This document shows positions 1 to 11,137 of a DNA stretch of 64,000 nucleotides, in pieces. The notes below the pieces were generated by a model. It did not search any database, was not told the DNA's origin, and worked only from the letters and a program-made list of their open reading frames with translations. Every line of letters begins with the position of its first letter. The stretch's first letter is position 1. This DNA comes from Branchiostoma floridae (lineage: Eukaryota; Chordata; Leptocardii; Amphioxiformes; Branchiostomatidae), in the NCBI RefSeq assembly GCF_000003815.2, contig NC_049997.1, forward strand, positions 7,786,306 through 7,850,305, in the 5' to 3' direction. A program made the translations under genes and the position numbers.

Positions 1-380
1 CCGGAAACACCCCTCCCGGACACAAAATTCGACCTGCCGGGTCAAGTTCAAACGCGACAAGGCCCAAAGTCAATCCTAGGCAACAGGCAACAACCCCCCA
101 CCCATGCACCAAAAATCGTTGCAATCGCGCGTATCGTTCCGGACACACAGCGCCAAAAGTGCCCCCAAAACACCAAAAATGCCACCTGCAATGTCAAGTT
201 CAAACGCCAGGAGGCCCAAAATCAAACCTGAGTGTTAGGCTACCACCCCCAACCCACGTACCAAAAATCGTTGTGCTCGCACCATCCGTTCACGAGATAC
301 AGCGCCCTACATCCCCGGCTACCGAAAAGTTCCCACCAGCATCAAAACCATACCTGCATACATGCAGGTAACAAAATGAC
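1..380. repeat. Degenerate tandem repeat, period about 145 bp
   Basis: Two diverged copies of one unit are visible, each running from a segment like 'gtcaagttcaaacgc' through 'ggcccaaa' and 'accaaaaatcgttg' to 'acacagcgcc' or 'atacagcgcc'. The second copy is followed by a short palindrome (acctgcatacatgcaggt) near 352-369. The wording resembles parts of the repeat at 49.0-50.1 kb. No coding function is evident; the ORF here is a by-product of the repeat. Confidence 0.6.
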
Positions 381-905
381 TTTAAGAAACTAGCATTAAA
401 TGTACAACTTTGGAACGTAGTCAACTATATTCAAACTGCCGGCATTCTGACTAATGGCAGCTTAAACAAGAGGACCGTTAAGTAGGGCGATAGCCTTGTG
501 TCGAGGGCAACTTGATAAGGTTTAAGGACAGTCAATACGAAGAGCAATGTCACCAAAATGTTGCCGATATCTGAACCCCTTCAGCGGTCATTGACCTTTG
601 ATCTGTGGATCGGGTGTGTGCAGGTTGGGAGCATGTGCAGCAGCAGACCAATTGCCCTGAATCACTAATCCCAGCAGGGATTGGTTATCACTGTCTGACG
701 CACGCCCGGTGGACACACTGAGGATAACTTATAGCCTCCGAAGGAAGGTCTAATTTTTTCTAATACACAGTTGGTCAGATCTTTTGGATAGCTCAGGCTC
801 AACTCTCACAGTATAGGTATAAACAGATCTAGAGAAAAGCAACGCAGCAGATATTGAGTTACCTCGGGCGACACTCTTTACATAAGTGTACCACCATTAT
901 GGCAT
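381..905. other. Intergenic, nothing recognised
   Basis: No exon, RNA gene or well-formed repeat could be supported here. Base composition is ordinary and no long reading frame is present. Confidence 0.5.
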
Positions 906-1055
906 CTACTGCTTCTCCGGATGTTCTGTAAGCTCCCAGATTTCACCTAATTTCCCTCCATTAAGTGAATCGAAAGCCTTTGAAAAGTCCAAGAAGAGCA
1001 CGACCACCAATCGATTTTTAAGTCCCGACAACACGGCGCTGAAATGATGCTTTAA
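906..1055 (-). pseudogene. LINE reverse-transcriptase fragment (non-LTR retrotransposon remnant)
   Basis: On the minus strand a reading frame contains FLDFSKAFDSLN preceded by a hydrophobic VVVL run and followed by GGKLGEIWEL. This matches the conserved non-LTR reverse-transcriptase block usually written as FLDF-x-KAFD, with the first catalytic aspartate region. The frame ends at a stop at 906-908, and no other RT blocks (for example the YADD box) are seen, so it is a short dead fragment. A shorter inverted copy lies at 1503-1557. Confidence 0.7.
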
Positions 1056-1089
1056 GTGTACAAGCTAACGTTTTATACCATACTCATGC

Positions 1090-1470
1090 ATGTACACGAT
1101 TATTCGGTATCTGGGACATCCACTTGTGTACACGTTCCCCTTTCTGTGTATGTATCTACATGTTCATGATCTGTTGAAAGACGAGGAGGTGATTTTCTAA
1201 ATATTTGCTAACGATAAATATTGGAATTCTAGTTTACTAGAGAAATGTTGCAACACGCCAATTTGTGGCAATTCAAAGGAAACGCCACACAAAGATTGTC
1301 CCAAATATCCACTGACTCCCACGCTGGACTATCAGTCTTAGGAAGCAGCTATCACTTTGTTTGATGTATAGGGTGATAAATTGTTCTCGGGTGAGCAAGT
1401 TGTTTTGATCAGACAAGATTCCTTAATTTTCGCTCGCTGCATTTCTGAGACAGGGGCTTAAAAACGCTTC
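1090..1470. repeat. Segment duplicated at about 3330-3760
   Basis: This stretch and 3330-3760 share ordered matches: 'gggacatc-acttgtg', 'atcactttgtttgat', 'gagcaagttgtt' or 'aacaagttgtt', and the following 'atttctg-acag'. The two copies flank exon 1 of GPCR copy 1, one upstream and one in its intron, and look like a decayed local duplication of about 0.4 kb. Confidence 0.6.
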
Positions 1471-1502
1471 AAGAATTTCTAGTTTTGTACCTGCCGCATC
1501 TC

Positions 1503-1557
1503 TTGAAGGCTTTCGATTCACTTAATGGTGAGAAATCAGTGAGCTTACAGAATACCA
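1503..1557 (+). pseudogene. Second, inverted copy of the LINE RT fragment
   Basis: The plus strand repeats the KAFDSLN-coding stretch and the following 'gagcttacagaa' seen on the minus strand at 906-1055. About 23 bases (958-980 against 1506-1528) are exactly inverted. It is too short to code on its own. Confidence 0.6.
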
Positions 1558-2204
1558 CTAGATAATCATAAATCCATCTTCAAATGGTACCCGCGCTCAC
1601 TATTCACTATCACACGTCAGCAGACAGATGAAAACTGTAAAAATACTAGCTCGTATAGCAGAAAAAAATAACGTTGTGTGCATAGAAAACTATGCTCAAA
1701 AGACTTCTGAAATCTTGTTTTCTAAGTCTATAGCATATTTGGTTATCTATTGGCTATCTCGCTGTTTGTAAAAATAGCATCTTGACGCTACTAAGGCCAT
1801 GGCTTTGCTGACCACTCTTGTGCCTTACATGTCTCTCATGCGTTGTTTTCCACACAGCTCATGCGGATAACATGTTTTATAGTGCGCTATAAATCAAATG
1901 AGGCTAAAATTCCATTCATTTTGAATATGCACAAACCCCATGAAATGGTGACATTCGTGGTGATGAAAATTCTGTAATCCGTCCATTTTTAGGAAATGTT
2001 GACGACAGCTTTAGTTCAGTCGGTACAGCTTTGAGGCGGCAGGTACAAAACCCGAAATCCGATACCCTTAAGACCACAGCTTTAACCACTGCCCTAATGA
2101 TATTAAGAGCATGTTAGGCTTATTTGATATTCCCTCAGTGTTTTCAAAGGACTTGTAGACGTTGTAGACATAGCGTTATTCCTGTGCGTAGGATGTGGAA
2201 AGTT

Positions 2205-2217
2205 ATCACCTAGCAAC
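2205..2217 (+). promoter_or_regulatory. Candidate RFX X-box upstream of GPCR copy 1
   Basis: The sequence is ATCACC, one spacer base, then AGCAAC. It fits the RYYNCC-(N0-3)-RGNAAC X-box consensus bound by RFX factors in many ciliary gene promoters. It lies about 70 bp before the ATG. The equivalent places in copies 2 and 3 (7151-7163, 9851-9863) keep the shape but have AGCGAC, one mismatch. Confidence 0.35.
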
Positions 2218-2286
2218 AAGTTTGTGCTTCATATTTAATAGGTTATTCGAGTCGCGTTCATCGCATTCTTGGCAGTAGAAAGAGCA

Positions 2287-4984
2287 ATGGCGAACACTAG
2301 CAGGTTGGAACGGGACCTAGTTCCTGCAACCTTCAGTTTACTGACTCTGTTTGGCGTTGTCGGAAACCTCCTGGTTATCTTGGTGATTCTCCAAAGCAGG
2401 CGTCTCCGGACACGGCTGAATCTCTTCATCGTGAACATCGCTGTGAGTGACCTGATCTTCACGGCGCTGTACGGCCCGGTGTCGGCCGTGTCGGTGGCGC
2501 GGTCGGGCGGCCTCAGGGACCACGCCGTCTGCGTCGTGACGGGGATCGTCGGGCTGCTGAGCTGTTACGAGTCGGTCCTGTCCGCGGTGCTGATTGCCGT
2601 GAGCCGCTGCGTCCGCATCACCAGGAGTCACCGTTACGACGAGCTGTTCTCTCGTAAAAGGTGATTTTTTTCAATTTTAGCCAATGCTTTTTATTGCAGC
2701 ATATAGCTTTACAGTAATATCTCATTCTGAGGTAAAGAAAAATTAAGAAATAGAAGGAAGGAAGGTAAAGAATGAGAGAAAGCAAACGAAAAAGAAAGAT
2801 TCCGTACTAACCATAACGTATGATTGTTGTCCGCATCACCAAGAGTCACCGTTACGACGAGCTGTTCTCTCGTGAAAGGTGATTTTTTTCCGAATATCTT
2901 TCTATACCTTCTCATGGCAGCATACGAAAAGTGATAGAGTGGTGCCATACTTAGATTAGACAGTAGAGGCGATGAAACAAATACAGTATTCTGTACTCAA
3001 CACTTGGATGAAATCTCACCCGATATTGACAGCTGAGTTAAGCCTGGTTTGCGGCCTTTTAACAAGATTGTGTTGTATACCCTAGACGGGTATCTTGTGA
3101 TCTCCGTATGATAACTAATTACAGGGTAAAAGAAAACTGAATAGCGTATACAGTAAATGGCAACGTCGTACTAAGCTAAATTTAAAAGGAATGAGGGCAT
3201 GTGCATTACATCAGCAATTCTACCTACAGTGACTTGTGATGAATCCAAATCCCAAGCCCTGTAGATATAACGTTATCATGTATAAACAAAGTAGCATTGA
3301 ATGTTGTAACTGACATATTTCATACTAATACACCTGGCCAATTACTCATTGTTTGTTGGGGACATCAACTTGTGCTCACCTTCCCCCTTCTCTATATCAC
3401 TCTTTCTGGTGCACGTGTGTCTGCACGTACAAGTTCCTGTAATAGCAATATAAGACAGAGCAGATTGCTTTTCTATTTACACTCAGTAAACGTTAATTTT
3501 TTTGTTTCAACTTTGAGTATCATCGACCGAGGTACTTTGTGGGAAATGTATGGCGGGGGAAACGCCGCACACAGTTAGCCCCAATCATCCACTGATGTTT
3601 ACGCTTGATTAGTCTCAGTATGCAACTATCACTTTGTTTGATACATGAGTAAAGACATTGCTCTCGAGTAAACAAGTTGTTGTAATAGGAAACCGTTCAT
3701 CATTTTCATCTGGCTCTATTTCTGGAACAGGTACATAAAACGGACTCATATTCAAAGCGTAACCGGGCGCATCGTTGAATCGTTGAATTTTCTAATGTAA
3801 ATCTCGTTAAAATCTTGTTGGTTTGAAATCACCGTTACGACGGTCCGGCTGCGCAGCTTTCCGGAAGGCTAGGGAAAAGAATTATAAACTCCTATAAGAC
3901 ATCATGACATCATAAACTCCTATAAGACATCATAAGATTCATGGGCAAAATTAGTGTATATTTCTAAGTATACATTTCAATTTTCCATCTTCCACATCCC
4001 AGCAGTTTGGAAATGTGACCTCACCCAAGGCTTAGCAAGAGAGAGAAGGAGATTAAGACTAAGCTTGATAACAACCATGTTCAAATACAATTCAATCACT
4101 ACAATTGGATTAAAAAAAACGGATATTTACTTCCGAACGTTTCAAATGAGATCGATCACTCTTCTTCAGCGTCACTAGAATGACGCTGAAGAAGAGTGAT
4201 GGATGTCACTCGAAAGGTCCAGAAGAAAATGCCCTCTTTGTATCCAGTTATAGAGATTGAATTGTATTTGAATATTGCTTACCTGGATGTCTAACCTTCA
4301 TAAACGTATATAACAACCATATTTTATCTTTTTTACTTCTGAAGGTGTGCGTTGCTTGTGTCAGTTTCCTGGGTGGTGGCCTTCCTTCTTACAACGCCCC
4401 TGCTGTCTGGGTTCGGCAAGCCAGGGTTCAACCCGATACTTCTGACATGTGACTACGACATCCTTGCATCCTTCAACTACATCGTCAGCATCGTGCTCCC
4501 ACTTGCCATCATCTGCAATGTTATCATCATCGTGTCATACGCCTTGATCTACCATAAAGTCAAAGCGTCATCAACTCGCATGCGCGGAAAAAGGACGAAC
4601 TCGAAAGAGAAGAAAATCCCGCCCATCGTTTTGAGCCAGATCAAGAACATGGCAGCGATATACATCGCCTTTAACATCTGCGTTGCGCCTGAGGTTCTAA
4701 TGGGCATTGTCACGCACAAGACTGGGGACAGCATGCGACTCCTGAACCTTGTGGCAAGGATAGTTTTCACGTGTAATTCCTGTGTGAACCCGATCATTTA
4801 CACCGCTGGAAACAAGGAGTTCCGGACTGAGCTCAAGACTCTATGGGAATATGTGTTCCATGGAGGTCAGAAACGCGAACCAAACGTTGTGGAAAGGATC
4901 AGCATGAAGACACTGAGTCTAGGAGAACAGGACACTCCTCAGAGGTTTTCCTCCAATTCCATTGTACAGGAAACCCGTCTGTAA
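2287..4984 (+). CDS. Orphan class A (rhodopsin-like) GPCR, tandem copy 1
   Basis: Two exons, 2287-2660 and 4345-4984, joined in phase 2 (AG|G, Arg), give 337 residues. A seven-helix receptor is visible: TM1 with GNLLVIL, TM2 with NIAVSDL, the TM3 cysteine in HAVC, IAVSRC in place of the DRY motif, TM4 tryptophan in SVSWVV, an ECL2 cysteine in LLTCDY, TM5 with LPLAII, TM6 FNICVAPE (no Trp in the CWxP position) and TM7 NPIIY. It ends in ETRL, a class I PDZ-ligand pattern. The start was set at MANTSRLERD because all three copies share it. Overall wording resembles melatonin/GPR84/Tre1-moody type receptors; the ligand is unknown. There is no TM7 lysine of opsins. Its 1.68-kb intron is enlarged by a partial exon copy and a foldback element; copies 2 and 3 have 180-bp introns. 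Confidence 0.85.
2829..2889 (+). pseudogene. Partial copy of GPCR exon 1 (3' end plus splice donor)
   Basis: About 60 bp repeat the last coding stretch of exon 1 (coding VRIT-SHRYDELFSR) with its GTGATT donor and following T-run. It differs from 2609-2668 at only a few bases. There is no start and no upstream part of the exon, so it is a duplicated fragment within intron 1, although the donor is intact. Confidence 0.8.
3330..3760. repeat. Second copy of the 1.1-1.47 kb segment
   Basis: See 1090-1470: the same ordered matches occur here inside the first intron of GPCR copy 1. Confidence 0.6.
3887..3937 (+). repeat. Short tandem duplication
   Basis: The phrase 'ataaactcctataagacatca' style unit of about 27 bp occurs twice in direct succession. 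Confidence 0.7.
4083..4310. mobile_element. Foldback element with hammerhead-like core (intron of GPCR copy 1)
   Basis: The block is inverted around 4176-4180: 'cactcttcttcagcgtca' faces 'tgacgctgaagaagagtg', and 'caattcaatcactaca' faces the 'tagagattgaattg' end. The right half matches 35217-35310. At 4186-4215 the order is CTGAAGA, a hairpin (GAGTGA, loop TGGATG, TCACTC) and GAAA. No coding region is present. It may derive from the terminal repeats of a Penelope-like retroelement, which are known to carry hammerhead motifs; that assignment is inference. Confidence 0.55.
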
Positions 4985-5846
4985 ACATAGCCTTCAGACT
5001 CGCTATGTTATTTCTTCGTAAGTAAGGATATGTATACTACTGTTATCCCAACACGGCAACAGTTGTAATATACATATATGCCACTAAGGCACCATGCAAT
5101 AATGACAAATAAGCATTCTAAAGTTTTCTGTTGCTTTTGTAACTACAATGCGCAAGCAGGTCATTTTTGTTTTCATTTCAAAATGAAATGTAGATGAAAA
5201 GTTTAATCTATAAATGCTCTGGCCTATTTCATCTTTTACTTTAATGTACGTTGAAAGAAGGTACGTCATGCAACGATATCAAAAGATGATTTCGACTCAG
5301 TGAACCATCAGTATGAAAGACCGAAATCTATCTAATCTCATTCCACCTTCTTGGATGAATGAATTTTCTACCTCAAAGTTGCAGTGGCGCTGAGGGTGGC
5401 AGATAAGAAGGAATATGTTTGCGGCTGCAGCAATGGTTGCAAATCTTTATGAAGTGGGAACAATAACAGCTTGATCCAGGCGTTATTACGCTCAGTGCGT
5501 TTTTATGTCAAATATTTCACAGCCTCAGAACCGCAAGCGCACGCTTTTCTGTACACCACGAGAGCCTTTTGAGTATTACATAACACCGAGTGCAGTCCAC
5601 GAAAGCTATTATAATAGGATTTTAAGAAATTGGTGGGTTATTTTCCTCTCGGGGTTGGTCAAATTGGCATCCAGCATTTTGGAAGCGATTACAGCCATAG
5701 AGGAATCGTTAAAGGAGCTTAATCATGATGACTACATGTATGTATTGCCTTCGACTTGGTCAAATTGAGTCATACATGTATCAATCGACAAAATTTGTTT
5801 CTTATAAATTTGTTGAAACGTATTGACAATAGTGGGATAGGTTGCC
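4985..5846. other. 3' flank of GPCR copy 1, duplicated after copy 2
   Basis: Most of this flank recurs after copy 2 at about 8441-9262, including the tgcagtggcgctgagggtgg stretch and the 'gagagccttttgagtattac' stretch. It therefore belongs to the duplicated unit. No separate gene is supported; the short ORF at 5505-5768 is not preserved as an open frame in the second copy. Confidence 0.6.
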
Positions 5847-6545
5847 TAGAGTCCATTCCAAGACACCATGCGGATGTTTGTTGCCATTGTTTAGAATTTA
5901 TTTCAAAGTTTTGTAATTATATGTCTAGGACATTTGATACTTCAGAAATATTTTAACACTGTTTCAACTTTATAAATATTTCCCTGGTCTTGTAAAACTT
6001 TGGAAATATTCATGGTGTGGAATTGGATACTTCTAATGGTTTCTAAATAATGATAACAGCATTCTACCATTATTAACCATTTTCTACCATTTTTTGTAAA
6101 TGGTTCGGTGGGCTGGGAAGATAGCAATTCACACATCCTTGCAAAGTATGGTTGGGTGCCATGTAACAATGGCCCACCACAAAGGATCCACCAGTGCCCA
6201 GCAGCGAAATCTAAAAATATACAGATGCAACAATAGGGCTTACTTTTATGGGGGCAATGAACTAATTTTACCATTTGGCCAGGTTTACCATTTTTTTGTA
6301 AATAAGTGTAAATGTGAAATAATCACAGAGAGGTTTCACAATTATTCTAAATAAAGATATTTTTGTACAGTTACTTTCAAAATGTTTCTAAAATATTCAA
6401 AGAAATTCAAATAAATGAGTATTTTCTTAGTCAATTTTTTGAAAATAATTCAATTATTGTGGCTCACATATTCTTTTATTCAAAATAATTCAGACTAATT
6501 ATAAATATCGCCTAAAACCCTCATGGTGTCTTGGAATGGACTCTA
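5847..6545. mobile_element. 699-bp MITE-like insertion with terminal inverted repeats
   Basis: The left end TAGAGTCCATTCCAAGACAC at 5847 is exactly inverted at the right end (to 6545), extending at least 24 bp. The matching flank after GPCR copy 2 (about 9260-9275) lacks this block, giving an empty-site comparison. The interior is AT-rich and has no transposase frame. A target-site duplication is not clear. Confidence 0.75.
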
Positions 6546-7252
6546 ATAGAACGAAGTAGTTTTTTCAAGGCTCATGTATTTGATCTCTTGTTGACCATTT
6601 CTTTAGTCGCCTTGGCTTCTGTACCATATTATAACATAGTACAAGAACATGAATACTTAAAAAATACTTTATTATAATCTGTGTTACCCTGAAGTTAATC
6701 TGTGACAATCACCATCAATTCCCACTGAAGAATTTACTCTGATGTTGAGGTCTTTTTGAATAGTTACTTATGTACTCCACTTTGTGACATTTCAGTTGTC
6801 ATTTCTTGAGTGTAGCATATTTTCGTTTTAGGATAATGTTAGAAAAGCTTTTAAGAACATTCAGTCGATACAACCTTCAAACGCATAAAGGTAGCTAAGA
6901 AAGCCGGTCCTTTTTGATCAAGACCTCCGAATGACGAGAGCCTATTTTTTTAGGTCGGCATAGAAATTTAAAACATGGTGGTAGTTACGAAACGAAATAA
7001 CCATCCTCTTCAAAAAAAAAAGCAACCACGGGATGATCCAAATATAACAGAAAATGTTAACCCTATTTGTTCTGGCTTTCTCGTATTCAAAGGACAAACA
7101 TACCCGTACATATAATTGTTCCAATGCCAGGGGGTGGGATTATGGTAGCTATCTCCTAGCGACAGATTAGTACTTCCTGTCAGCTTACGTTGGTCGTGGC
7201 TACTCCATTAATATTCATGTATTAGCAAGAGAAGGCGCATTTGAGACAAGAC
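6546..7252. other. 5' flank of GPCR copy 2, duplicated before copy 3
   Basis: This flank matches about 9270-9952, including 'gtacaagaacatgaatactt', 'tgtgacatttcagttgtcat' and the proximal promoter 'ggattatggtagctatctc'. The duplication unit for copies 2 and 3 is thus about 2.7 kb. A GGATTA (Otx-type homeodomain core) is present in both proximal promoters (near 7137 and 9837). Confidence 0.55.
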
Positions 7253-8440
7253 ATGGCGAACACTAGCAGGTTGGAACGAGACTTAGTTCCAGCAACCTTC
7301 AGTTTACTGACTCTGTTTGGCGTTGTCGGAAACCTCCTGGTTATCTTGGTGATTCTCCAAAGCAGGCGTCTCCGGACACGGCCGAATCTGTTCATCGTGA
7401 ACATCGCTGTGAGTGACCTGATCTTCACGGCGCTGTACGGCCCGGTGTCGGCAGTGTCGGTGGCGCGGTCGGGCGGCCTCAGGGACCACGCCGTCTGCGT
7501 CGTGACGGGGATCGTCGGGCTGCTGAGCTGTTACGAGTCGGTCCTGTCCGCGGTGCTGATTGCTGTGAGCCGCTGCGTCCGCATCACCAGGAGTCACCGC
7601 TACGACGAGCTCTTCTCTCGTAAAAGGTGATTGTTTATAATTTTTACCCAATTATGTTATTACAAAATATAGCAATTGACAGTGGTACCACATTCTGAGC
7701 TAAAGAGAAAGAAAGTCAGAAGTAGAAAGAAAGAAGAAAAATAACGAGGGAAAGAAGCAAAAGAGAGATTCCGTACTAACTATAACGTATGTACTTGCCT
7801 TCGAAGGTGCGTGCTGTTTGTCTCACTTTCCTGGGTGGTGGCCTTCCTTTGCATAAGTCCCCTACTAGCTGGATTCGGCAAGCCAGGGTTCAACTCGATT
7901 CTCCTGACATGTGACTACGACACCGTTGAATCGTTCCCCTACATCGTCAGTTTCATGCTCCCAGTTGCCATACTTTGTAACGTAGTCATCATCGTTTCGT
8001 ACGTCTTAATCTACCGTAAAGTTAAAGCGTCGTCAACTCGCGTACGCGGAAAGAGGACGAAGCAAAACAAAATCCCGCCCATGGTTTTGAGTCAGATCAA
8101 GAACATGGCAGCAATATACATCGCCTTCAACATTTGCGTGACGCCAGAGGTTCTAGTGGATATTGTCACGTACGAGACTGGGGATAGTTTACGAGTCCTA
8201 AACCTCGTGTCAAGGATAGTTTTCACGTGTAATTCCTGTGTGAACCCGATTATTTACACCGCTGGAAACAAGGAGTTCCGGACTGAGCTCAAGACTCTAT
8301 GGGGACATGTGTTCCATGGAGGTCAGAAACACGAACGAAACGTTGTGGAAAGGATCAGCATGAAGACACTGAGTCTAGGAGAACAGGACACTCCTCAGAG
8401 GTTTTCATCCAATTGCGTTGTACAGGAAACCCGTCTGTAA
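7253..8440 (+). CDS. Orphan class A GPCR, tandem copy 2
   Basis: Exons 7253-7626 and 7807-8440 join in phase 2 and give 335 residues. The receptor landmarks are those of copy 1: SRC for DRY, NPIIY, and a C-terminal ETRL. Exon 1 differs from copy 1 almost only by silent changes and one Leu-to-Pro (RPNLF). Exon 2 is clearly diverged from copy 1 but very close to copy 3 (for example AFLCISPLLAGFG and FMLPVAILCNV). The third intracellular loop is two residues shorter than in copy 1. The ATG in 'acaagacatggcg' is shared with copy 3. Expressed status is unknown, but both exons are open with good splice sites. Confidence 0.85.
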
Positions 8441-9952
8441 ACATAGCCTTCAGACTCGCTATGTTATTTCTTTGTAAGTAAGGATATGTATACTACTGAT
8501 ATCCCAACAGTTGTAATATACATATATGCCACTAAGGCACCATGCAGTAATGACAAATAAGTATTCTAAAGTTTTCTGTTGCTTTTGTAAATGCAATGCT
8601 TAAGCAGGTCATTTTTTAGATGAAAATTTTAATCTATAAATGCTCTGACCTATTTCACCTTTTACTTTTATGTATGCTGAAAGAAGGTACGTCATGCAAC
8701 GAGATCAAGAGATGACTTCGACTCAGCGAACCATCAGTATGAAAGACCTAATTATATCTAATCTCATTCCACCCTCTTGGATGAATGAATTTTCTACCTC
8801 AAAGTTGCAGTGGCGCTGAGGGTGGCAGACACTTCGGATGATTGGTATAAGAAGGCATGTGTTTGCAGCTGCAGCAATGGTTGTAAACCTTTATGAAGTG
8901 GGAACAATAACAGCTTGATCCAGTTGTTATTACGGTCAGTGCGTATTTATGTCTAATATTTCACAGGAACAGAACCGCAAGCGCACGCGTTTCAGTTCAC
9001 CACGAGAGCCTTTTGAGTATTACATAACACCGAGTGTAGTCCTTGAAAAGCTATAGGATTGAAAGAAATTGGTGGGTTATTTTCCTCTCGAGGTTGGTCA
9101 AATTGGCATCCAGCATTTTGGAAGCGATTATAGCTATAGAGGAATCGTTAAAGGAGCTTAATCATGATGACTAAATTTATGTATTGCCTTCGACTTGGTC
9201 AAATTGAGTCATACATGTATCGATCGACAAAATGTGATTCTTATCAACTTGTTGAGACGTATAAACAGTAGTGGGGTTTTTTCAAGACTCATGTATTTGA
9301 TCTCTCGTTTACCATTTCTTTATGCGCTTGGCTTCTGTGCCATATTATAACAAGAGCATAGTACAAGAACATGAATACTTAAAAAAGACTTTATTTTAAT
9401 CTGTGTAACCCTGAAGTTAATCTGTGACAATCACCATTGTTTCCCTCTGACGCATTTACTTTGATCCTGAGGTCTTTTTGAATAGTTACGTATGTACTCC
9501 ACTTTGTGACATTTCAGTTGTCATTTCTTGAACGTAGCATATTACCGTTTTAGAATAATGTTAGAAAAGCTTCTAAGAACATTCAGTCGATACAACCGTC
9601 AAACGCATAAAGGTAGCTAAGACAGTCGATCCTTTTTTATCAAGACCTCGGAATTACGAAAGCTTTTCTTAGGTCGGCATAGATTTTAAGTGGTAGTTAC
9701 GAAACCCAAGAACCATCCTCTGAAACCACAGGATGATCCAAATAGAACTGAAAATGTTAAGCATATTTGTTAGGGCTTTCTTGTATCCAAAGGACAAACA
9801 TACCCGTACAAAACATTGTTCCAATGCCAGGCGGTTGGATTATGGTAGCTATCTCCTAGCGACAGATTAGTGCTTCCTGTCAGCTTATGTCGGTCGTGGC
9901 TACTCCATTAATATTCATGTCTTAGCACGAGAAGGCGCATTTGAGACAAGAC
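8441..9952. other. Intergenic between GPCR copies 2 and 3
   Basis: The first part repeats the 3' flank of copy 1 and the second part repeats the 5' flank of copy 2. No additional gene is seen. Confidence 0.6.
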
Positions 9953-11137
9953 ATGGCGAACACTAGCAGGTTGGAACGGGATCTAGTTCCAGCAACCTTC
10001 AGTTTACTGACTCTGTTTGGCGTTGTCGGAAACCTCCTGGTTATCCTCGTGATTCTCCAAAGCAGGCGTCTCCGGACACGGCTGAATCTCTTCATCGTGA
10101 ACATCGCTGTGAGTGACCTGATCTTCACGGCGCTGTACGGCCCGGTGTCCGCCGTGTCGGTGGCGCGGTCGGGCGGCCTCAGGGACCACGCCGTCTGCGT
10201 CGTGACGGGGATCGTCGGGCTGCTGAGCTGTTACGAGTCGGTCCTGTCCGCGGTGCTGATTGCTGTGAGCCGCTGCGTCCGCATCACCAGGAGTCACCGG
10301 TACGACGAGCTCTTCTCTCGTAAAAGGTGATTTGTTTTTCTTTTAGTCTTGCCATTTTACTGTGGATTATTGCATTACTTTGGTATCACATTATTAGCTA
10401 AAGAGAAAGAACAGAAAAATAGAAAGAATGAAGGAATTGCATGAGAGAAAAGAAGCGAAGGAGAGACATTCCGTACTAACCATAAGGTATGTACTTGCTT
10501 TCAAAGGTGCGTGCTGTTTGTCTCACTTTCCTGGTTGGTGGCCTTCCTTTGCATAAGTCCCCTACTAGCTGGATTCGGCAAGCCAGGGTTCAACTCAATG
10601 CTTCTGACATGTGATTACGACACCGTTGAATCGTTCCCCTACATCGTCAGTTTCATGCTCCCAGTTGCCATACTTTGTAACGTAGTCATCATCGTATCGT
10701 ATGTCCTGATCTACCGTAAAGTCAAAGCATCATCAACTCGCGTACACGGAAAGAAGACGAAGTCGAAGCAAAACAAAATCCCGCCCATGGTTTTGAGCCA
10801 GATCAAGAACATGGCAGCAATATACATCGCCTTCAACATTTGCGTGACGCCAGAGGTTCTAGTAGGTATTGTCACGTACGAGACTGGGGATAGTTTACGA
10901 GTCCTGAACCTCGTGTCAAGGATAGTTTTCACGTGTAATTCCTGTGTGAACCCGATCATTTACACCGCTGGAAACAAGGAGTTCCGGACTGAGCTCAAGA
11001 CTCTATGGGAATATGTGTTCCATGGAGGTCAGAAACACGAACCCGCTGCGGAAAGAATCAGCATGAAAACCCTGAGTCTTGGAGAACAGGACACTCCTCA
11101 GAGGTTTTCCTCCAATGTACAGGAAACAGCTCTGTAA
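9953..11137 (+). CDS. Orphan class A GPCR, tandem copy 3
   Basis: Exons 9953-10326 and 10507-11137 join in phase 2 and give 334 residues. Exon 1 is nearly identical to copies 1 and 2; exon 2 resembles copy 2. It has the SRC variant at the end of TM3, NPIIY in TM7 and the positively charged third loop KKTKSKQNK. The tail ends ETAL instead of ETRL, still a class I PDZ-ligand pattern (T-x-L). The tail is shortened around HEPAAERIS. All frames are open, so it appears to be a functional gene. Confidence 0.85.

Noticed and set aside
2235-2631. Minus-strand ORFs opposite GPCR exon 1 (and the same in copies 2 and 3)
   Set aside because: Shadows of the GC-rich receptor exon on the other strand.
5505-5768. 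87-codon ORF after GPCR copy 1
   Set aside because: The duplicated flank after copy 2 has stops and indels in this frame, so it is not conserved as coding.
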